DNA of 64,000 bases from Lacrimispora sp. 210928-DFI.3.58 (GTDB lineage Bacteria > Bacillota > Clostridia > Lachnospirales > Lachnospiraceae): positions 1-64,000 of the forward strand of contig NZ_JAJCIC010000027.1 of the NCBI RefSeq assembly GCF_020554865.1. The letters are read 5' to 3'. Under the pieces are notes generated by a model that worked only from the letters and a program-made list of their open reading frames with translations, was not told the DNA's origin and made no database searches. The position numbers and the translations under genes are program-made. Of the stretch, positions 58,990 to 64,000 are shown one piece after another (positions within the stretch are counted from its first letter, which is position 1; each line of letters opens with the position of its first letter).

Positions 58990-60392
58990 TCCTTCTCCTG
59001 CCTTTCCACCTTCTTAAGGGCCTGGCTGGCTGCAATCAGAATGGGATCATAGACAGGAGCTACCGGAGGCGCATAGACCAGATCCAGTTCATTTACCTCC
59101 TCCACTGTCATACCGCAGGTAATGGCGGCTGCCAGGGTATTAATGCGCCCTGCAATGCTTTCGCTTCCCATGCCCTGAGCTCCCAAAAGCCGTCCCGTTC
59201 CCTTGTCAAATATCAGGCAGAGCTCATTATCCCGACCTCCGGGATAGTAGGATGCCCTGTCCATTTTCGTGATGACAGAGGAAACAGCATCAAATCCTGC
59301 CCCCTTTGCCTGCTCCAGAGAAAGGCCTGTGGACGCAATGTACTGTTCAAATACCTTTGTAACCATAGAGCCCAGAACACCCTTAAAGGTGCTGTGCAGG
59401 CCGGCTGCATTTTCACCTGCTATCCTTCCCTGCTTGTTGGCTGTAGTTCCTAACGGGATATAACAGGGCTTTCCTGTGATCAGCTGCCTCATCTGTACAC
59501 AGTCTCCGCAGGCCCAAATAGACGGGTCACTGGTCTGCATCCCATCATCCACCACAATTGCGCCCTTTATCCCCAGCTTAAGGCCTGCTGCCTCAGCCAG
59601 CGCTGTAGCAGGTCTTACCCCGGCTGACACCAGCACGAAGTCTGCGTCTATGGTATCTCCCCCGGAGGTCATCATCCCTCTCACAATGCCTGTGGAGGTC
59701 TTCTCCGGTGTCTCCTGCAAGACTCCCGGCACAGTCAGAATTTCCCGGACACCTGTCCCTGTATATACGGTAACTCCCCTGCTCTCCAGGTTTTCCTGTA
59801 TACTCTTTGAAAATGCAGGCTCCAGAAATGGAAGAAGCCTGGGAAGCTGCTCCACTAATGTCACTTGGATGCCGGAAAGGGTAAGCTCCTCCGCCAGCTC
59901 CAGGCCAATAAAGCCTCCTCCAATGATGCAGGCCCTTTTTGCAGCCTGCCCCACTCTGGCCTTTAAGCGTATGCCGTCCTCCACGTTCCGCAGGAAATAT
60001 ACGCCCTCCGCCTCTATTCCCGGAATAGGGGGAACAATAGGAGCCGCCCCTGTTGCGATCACCAGCTTGTCATACTCATGGATACTCTCCTCGCCCGTAT
60101 CCAGGCTTGTAACCTTTACTGTCTTGTTTTCACGGTCAATTGATGTGACCTCATGGCGGATCCATGTGGGGATGCCCCGCTTATTGCGCATGGTATCAGC
60201 AGAAACAGCCACCAGATCTTCCGGTTTATCGATCAGCCCTCCCACAAAATAGGGCAGGCCGCAGGCTCCGTAGCTGATATAGCCCGACTTCTCAAATACC
60301 TTGATCTCCAGCTCCGGTTTCAGCCTCTTTGCTTTGGAGGCGGCGCTTAAGCCCGCAGCCGTGCCTCCGATCACAATTAATCTTTCTGCCAT
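58986..60392 (-). CDS. NADH oxidase / CoA-disulfide reductase family flavoprotein
   Basis: The 468-residue protein has FAD motif RLIVIGGTAAGLSAASKAKR, redox-active Cys in YISYGACGLPYFVGG (a single Cys, as in Nox and CoA-disulfide reductase), an NAD-binding site in ACIIGGGFIGLELAEELTLS, and the second FAD site in SIWACGDCVQMRQL. The C-terminal dimer domain (about 340-460) has typical GVLGSMVTKVFEQYIASTGL. It could reduce O2 to water or handle CoA-disulfide or polysulfide. It is cotranscribed with the PPC and DapA-family genes. Confidence 0.87.
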   Translation of the reverse strand: MAERLIVIGGTAAGLSAASKAKRLKPELEIKVFEKSGYISYGACGLPYFVGGLIDKPEDLVAVSADTMRNKRGIPTWIRHEVTSIDRENKTVKVTSLDTGEESIHEYDKLVIATGAAPIVPPIPGIEAEGVYFLRNVEDGIRLKARVGQAAKRACIIGGGFIGLELAEELTLSGIQVTLVEQLPRLLPFLEPAFSKSIQENLESRGVTVYTGTGVREILTVPGVLQETPEKTSTGIVRGMMTSGGDTIDADFVLVSAGVRPATALAEAAGLKLGIKGAIVVDDGMQTSDPSIWACGDCVQMRQLITGKPCYIPLGTTANKQGRIAGENAAGLHSTFKGVLGSMVTKVFEQYIASTGLSLEQAKGAGFDAVSSVITKMDRASYYPGGRDNELCLIFDKGTGRLLGAQGMGSESIAGRINTLAAAITCGMTVEEVNELDLVYAPPVAPVYDPILIAASQALKKVERQEKE

Positions 60393-60408
60393 GGAGAATA
60401 CCTCCTTG

Positions 60409-61326
60409 TTATGACTTCACACCATACTTATCAATAACGCCCATCTCGCCCATAAGCTTTTCCAGCTCAAGGAGCTTCGTGCCTCCGAAATCCTGATATG
60501 GCTTTCTTAAGTGCCCGCCTGGCAGGCCCAGGATATTGAGAGCTGCCTTAATAACCACAGGATTGGAAAATGTATACAGGGCCTGGAGCAGTGGGAACCA
60601 CTTAAAATAGCCTGCACGGCACTCCTCTATGATCTCCATGCTGGTCCATGGACGTGAGTACAGGGCTGCTTCCTCCGGGATAATGTTTCCGCCAATATTA
60701 GCGGTCCCTGTGCCTCCTACTGCCAATGTGGGGATCACAATGGAATATTTTGGGTAATCGCAGCACATGATCTTGACCTTACCTTCACATAATCTCTGGA
60801 CCTGTACCAGCTGCTCCACGCTTCCCATAGCCTCCTTATCCACCACAAAATTGCTGTGGGCATCAGACAGCTTCTTGATGGTTTCCGGCATAACCTGAAC
60901 ACCAAGGCGGGAGGGATTATTGTAAATACCACAGGGAATATCCACTGCACTCATACAGGTGTCCAGATGGATGTGGGCAGCTGTCTGGTTGATCAGCACA
61001 TAAGGGGGAACGGTGAAGATCACTCCGTCTGCTCCCTCCTTTTCACAATACTGTGCAAAGGATGCGCTGGCTTCTGTTGTGAGGGCCGATGCGCTGAAAA
61101 ATACGGGGATTTTTCCCTTTGTCATCTTGATTACTTCCCTGACAATGGTCTCCTTTTCTTCCTGGGTCAAAAGCGTAACCTCTCCGGCAGAGCCCAGGAT
61201 AAAGATCTGGGAGGTGCCGTATTTGATCTGACGGTTGATGAGAGTTTCAAATCCCTTGAAGTCGATCTTATTGTCCTCTGTAAACGGAGTAGGCATTGCC
61301 ACCCATGAACCCTGCAAATTAATCAT
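60409..61326 (-). CDS. DapA/N-acetylneuraminate-lyase superfamily aldolase
   Basis: The protein has 305 residues from ATG 61326 behind AAAGGAG; the 14-codon upstream extension has no site. The TIM-barrel class I aldolase has the Schiff-base Lys in SNFVVDKEAMGSVEQ, the helper Tyr in PCGIYNNPSRLGV, and the substrate loop GSAGEVTLLTQEEKE (in place of the GTTGE of true DapA). It is part of a catabolic operon, so a keto-acid lyase or dehydratase role is more likely than lysine synthesis. The substrate is unknown. It is the first gene of the operon. Confidence 0.85.
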   Translation of the reverse strand: MINLQGSWVAMPTPFTEDNKIDFKGFETLINRQIKYGTSQIFILGSAGEVTLLTQEEKETIVREVIKMTKGKIPVFFSASALTTEASASFAQYCEKEGADGVIFTVPPYVLINQTAAHIHLDTCMSAVDIPCGIYNNPSRLGVQVMPETIKKLSDAHSNFVVDKEAMGSVEQLVQVQRLCEGKVKIMCCDYPKYSIVIPTLAVGGTGTANIGGNIIPEEAALYSRPWTSMEIIEECRAGYFKWFPLLQALYTFSNPVVIKAALNILGLPGGHLRKPYQDFGGTKLLELEKLMGEMGVIDKYGVKS

Positions 61327-61447
61327 AATCAAACTCTCCTTTTCTTTTATTATGCATTGCATATACAATTATTTTACTTATGGTGGTATTTTCCCACGTT
61401 TTTCCCAATTTTTCGACTTAATGTCTTACAATGATATTTTTGTTTCA

Positions 61448-61465
61448 ATGTATATTTTCTTACAT
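61448..61465. promoter_or_regulatory. Candidate Crp/Fnr-type site upstream of the DapA-family gene
   Basis: ATGTA-N8-TACAT is a perfect 5-bp dyad in an otherwise AT-rich 296-bp intergenic region (61327-61622) with no gene. The neighbouring Crp/Fnr regulator could bind it. Evidence is weak. Confidence 0.3.
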
Positions 61466-61622
61466 CAATTCGCAAATTATTTTCTTTTTTTAAATTATTT
61501 TTTTAGATTATTTTATATTTTATTTTTCATAAGAGAAAAAATTAAAATTCATACAAGTTTATAGGCACATTTCTTCTTAAAGTCTTTCTTTTTTTCAAAA
61601 TATATACCTGTAAATTGCGACG

Positions 61623-61658
61623 AAAAAGGCCTATATCCATCGGATATAAGCCTTTTTC
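61623..61658 (-). terminator. Terminator after the Crp/Fnr gene
   Basis: AAAAAGGCCTATATCC and GGATATAAGCCTTTTT pair with one mismatch over an ATC loop, with A/T tracts on both sides. It lies just after the Crp/Fnr gene stop on the minus strand. Confidence 0.9.
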
Positions 61659-61664
61659 ATTCTA

Positions 61665-62345
61665 CTAATATCTTTTTTCAACAAATTCTTTGTACTTCTC
61701 TGCACTTACCTGGGTGCTTCTGTTAAGAATACGAATAAAGGACTCGTCACACAGCTCATTGATCAGCTTGCTGATGGTCACCCTTGCGCCTCCCACAATG
61801 GTGCTGAGCTCGTACTGAGTATATTGTACCTTCAGGCCGTACCATTTGTCCTCAATCAGGCGGTCTGTATCAGCAGTGGAACAGAACAGCCGCTTCAGAC
61901 GGTTCTTGCAGGAATTAAAGGTCAGGTTCTCAATCTCGTGGCGCAGGATCAGCATCTTGTTGGAATAGCTCTCCAATATGGCATCGCGGAACATTTTATT
62001 GGTATCCAACAGCTTTTCATAGGTGTTATGGGGTATGATGTTGATCTGTGTTTTTACCTCCGCCTTTGAAAACAGGCCTGTAGGCTCTCCGAGAGAACAG
62101 GGCGTTTCCCCATAGAACCAGCCAGCCGATAGGGTATAGAGTATCTTCTCCGTGCCGTCAGCTCCAATCATATAATGTCTGGTACGCCCGTCTACAATAT
62201 AATACACACCTGGGGGCTCCATCCCCGGCTCCAAAAATACCCGTTTTGCCGGATACGTAACACTTGTGGAATTTTCCCGTATCAGCTCCTCCAACGCTGC
62301 ATTTTTCACTCCAGGCCTTGTAAAACTTGATTTATCCAGCTGCAT
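61665..62345 (-). CDS. Crp/Fnr family transcriptional regulator
   Basis: The 226-residue protein has the cyclic-nucleotide-binding-like barrel (about 20-125: RVFLEPGMEPPGVYYIVDGR, LYTLSAGWFYGETPCSLG), a long dimer helix (about 125-155), and a winged HTH (about 165-210: YTQYELSTIVGGARVTISKL). There is no N-terminal Cys cluster as in Fnr. Such proteins sense small molecules or redox state. It reads towards the DapA-family operon and may control it. Confidence 0.85.
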   Translation of the reverse strand: MQLDKSSFTRPGVKNAALEELIRENSTSVTYPAKRVFLEPGMEPPGVYYIVDGRTRHYMIGADGTEKILYTLSAGWFYGETPCSLGEPTGLFSKAEVKTQINIIPHNTYEKLLDTNKMFRDAILESYSNKMLILRHEIENLTFNSCKNRLKRLFCSTADTDRLIEDKWYGLKVQYTQYELSTIVGGARVTISKLINELCDESFIRILNRSTQVSAEKYKEFVEKRY

Positions 62346-62487
62346 CTTACGTCACCCCACTTCATCTGTCACTGCAACCTTTATGTTCATTTAATTATAC
62401 ATGAAAGGACGGACAAATGAAAGAGGCAGGGGGCAATTTCTCCTGGTACGGCTATTCAAATTTTTTAGAGCTGGTTATTCTGTTTTC

Positions 62488-63300
62488 CTAATTCCCCATA
62501 TCGATCATCTCACACGCCATCTGATAAAATTCCTCCGGGCTCATGGTATTGTCAAAGGACAGCATATAGTAGCGGACGCCCTCGTCATCCCAACCGATCC
62601 CTTTTGTCACCTTATCCTCCACTTTATCAGATCCATAAGAAACATAAAGCTCCCCGGCATCCATCCGGGCCTGCTCCTCTGCGGAAACCTCATAGCTCGG
62701 CGGAACGAAGCGGTAGTGATCGCTGGAGTAACGCAGTGTAATGCCCTTGTATTCAAAGGTCTGATCGGCCTCAGAGGCCTCGTCGTAAATGGCAGTTCCT
62801 TCTATATCAATGGTAACGTCCGCCATTCCGGCCTTCTTATATCCCACAGACAGGCTATCTGTTTCCCGCAGCACATTTCCATCCTCATCCATTCCCTTGT
62901 TGTGGACAGGCACGCCGTAGGTGAACTGATAGCCATTGGAAAATGCCTCCGGCGCCTTTGCCTCAAAGCCCAGCTCTGCTGCCTTTTCTGCCAGCTGGCT
63001 GTACTGCGTGAACTCCTCGTTGTGGCTGGAATGTCCACTGCTCATTGTGATCTTTCCTGCTGCCACAGCTGTAATACTTCCCAATACACACACGGCTGCT
63101 GCCGCGATTATCATCTTTTTGGCATTCCATTTTCTCATAGATGGTTCCTCCTCTATTCTCTGGCGTACACAGCTTTTCATGCGTTCTGTATCCTGGGAGG
63201 TTATGATAAGGGACTGGGCTTTTTGGTCTAAGGCATCGCAAAGCGCCTGCTCCCACATTTCCCTCATGTCCCTGTTTCCAGCTTCCTTCTGTCTGCTCAT
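62488..63300 (-). CDS. Membrane-anchored anti-sigma-factor-like protein (DUF4179-type)
   Basis: This 270-residue protein has a cytoplasmic N-terminal part (1-60: MWEQALCDALDQKAQSLIIT), one membrane segment (about 62-82: KMIIAAAAVCVLGSITAVAA), and an outside domain (about 100-270: QYSQLAEKAAELGFEAKAPE, FSNGYQFTYG, MLSFDNTMSPEEFYQMACEM). The layout fits the DUF4179/anti-sigma group encoded next to ECF sigma factors. Its start overlaps the sigma gene stop by 4 bases (ATGA), so it probably holds the sigma factor at the membrane until a signal comes. Confidence 0.78.
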   Translation of the reverse strand: MSRQKEAGNRDMREMWEQALCDALDQKAQSLIITSQDTERMKSCVRQRIEEEPSMRKWNAKKMIIAAAAVCVLGSITAVAAGKITMSSGHSSHNEEFTQYSQLAEKAAELGFEAKAPEAFSNGYQFTYGVPVHNKGMDEDGNVLRETDSLSVGYKKAGMADVTIDIEGTAIYDEASEADQTFEYKGITLRYSSDHYRFVPPSYEVSAEEQARMDAGELYVSYGSDKVEDKVTKGIGWDDEGVRYYMLSFDNTMSPEEFYQMACEMIDMGN

Positions 63301-63860
63301 AGAACTGCCTCCTCTCCCGTTTCCTGCTCATCCGCCAATATTTGTTTTAAATTTTTCCTGGCCGTATGCAGCCTGGATTTCACTGTTCCCTCCAGGCAGC
63401 CCATGACCCCTGCGATTTCCTTTGTGGACATATCGTTATAGTAGTAGAGCACAACCGCTGTTCTCTGCTTTATTGGAAGCCCCTCGATGGCCTGATACAG
63501 TTCCCTTCTGCTGGATTTCTCCATCACCTCATCCAGCACACAGATCCCCGAAGGCGTATCTTCCCCAAATACCTCTTCTACCGGCTGTTCCTTTCTGCTC
63601 CTTTTGCTCACCCGCCAGGCCTCTCTCGTCATGGTCCGGTAAAGCCACCTTGTAAAATGCTCCGGCTCCCGGATCCTTCCCCGGTTGACCCAGCAGAGAA
63701 CAAAGGTCTCCTGCACGATGTCCTCGCTGTCCGCATGGCTGCCTGAAATGAGATATGCCATGCGCAGCAGCTTCAGATAAAAATGCTCCATCAATTCATC
63801 AAAGGCCTGCCGGTCTCCCTCCTTCAAGCGGTATACCAGCGCCACTGTCCACTGCTCCAT
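63297..63860 (-). CDS. ECF-type RNA polymerase sigma factor
   Basis: This 187-residue protein has sigma region 2 (about 12-80: AFDELMEHFYLKLLRMAYLI, SEDIVQETFVLCWVNRG) and region 4 (about 120-170: IEGLPIKQRTAVVLYYYNDM, STKEIAGVMGCLEGTVKSRL). TTTGGAGGAG is its ribosome binding site. It is coupled to the membrane partner encoded next. A -10-like TATAAT sits about 90 bases upstream (63945-63950), but no matching -35 is clear. Autoregulation is possible. Confidence 0.9.
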   Translation of the reverse strand: MEQWTVALVYRLKEGDRQAFDELMEHFYLKLLRMAYLISGSHADSEDIVQETFVLCWVNRGRIREPEHFTRWLYRTMTREAWRVSKRSRKEQPVEEVFGEDTPSGICVLDEVMEKSSRRELYQAIEGLPIKQRTAVVLYYYNDMSTKEIAGVMGCLEGTVKSRLHTARKNLKQILADEQETGEEAVL

Positions 63861-64000
63861 GTTATCTCCTCCAAAATTCCTACATTAATTTAAATAAGAA
63901 AGCCCTCCCGGCAGCCGCCAGAAGGACTCTTAATCGGTGCACCTATTATATAGAGAAAGGGTGGTGCGGTTTGGTTCATTTTATTTTTCATTTTGTTTCT

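Noticed and set aside
62401..63231. 276-codon plus-strand frame opposite the anti-sigma gene
   Set aside because: Shadow of the minus-strand gene, which is coupled to the sigma factor by ATGA overlap.

Overview
The window looks like a chromosomal segment from a gut-type, spore-forming anaerobe of the Clostridia, most likely Lachnospiraceae. This rests on the gene set: spore proteins YyaC and CwlD, a GH18 hydrolase with an SH3 domain, MecA, pyruvate formate-lyase with its activase and an 8-Fe ferredoxin, TAXI-type TRAP transport, strong AGGAGG ribosome binding sites and Gram-positive promoters and lipoproteins. No 16S or other species-level marker is present, so the genus is not claimed.

Region 1 (1-5325) is one end of a temperate phage or phage-like element. 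Reading leftward it has a Cro-like DUF739 protein, an AntA-type antirepressor, an excisionase-like HTH protein, two small proteins and a hexapeptide-repeat protein that runs off the edge. Reading rightward it has a CI-like repressor, an ImmA/IrrE-like protein, a lipoprotein and a tyrosine integrase. Four copies of an 18-bp palindromic operator sit around the divergent promoters. The element appears to have integrated into the 3' end of a response-regulator gene, because only that gene's last codons remain in front of its histidine kinase (5326).

Region 2 (5326-12590) is housekeeping and envelope: histidine kinase, secreted cell-wall-binding protein, ROK glucokinase, DUF5711 membrane protein, LysM membrane protein and YyaC. 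Region 3 (12693-19334) is a seven-gene operon: galactitol-type PTS EIIB, EIIC, class II aldolase, EIIA, a LevR-like sigma-54 activator, a four-carbon acid-sugar kinase and a dedicated HPr. It is headed by a near-consensus -24/-12 promoter, and rpoN itself lies at 26584. Region 4 (19349-28321) holds a nucleotidyltransferase, an M20 peptidase, class Ia ribonucleotide reductase, a compact multi-arm structured element, a YitT protein, RpoN and three tRNAs (Phe, Gly, Gly) followed by a chimeric transposase/integrase remnant.

Region 5 (28957-41722) is the most unusual part: a carboxylate-catabolism island. A TAXI binding protein, a fused TRAP permease, an FAD oxidoreductase, UbiD decarboxylase, UbiX prenyltransferase and an LpdD-like chaperone run leftward. 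A UGSC-like two-domain protein and a second copy of the FAD oxidoreductase run rightward, and two LysR regulators follow. It looks like uptake and reductive/decarboxylating processing of an unidentified, probably aromatic or unsaturated, carboxylate.

Region 6 (41730-49668) holds CwlD, a lipoprotein phosphoesterase, a GH18 spore-type hydrolase, MecA, and a kinase plus P-loop-like pair that starts on an ATA codon. Region 7 (49894-53715) is a pyruvate formate-lyase operon in which the glycyl-radical domain is a separate protein, with PflA and ferredoxin. Region 8 (53870-63860) holds a C26 amidase, an M24/M20 peptidase - YfcC transporter - PPC - NADH oxidase - DapA-family operon, a Crp/Fnr regulator, and an ECF sigma factor with its membrane partner.
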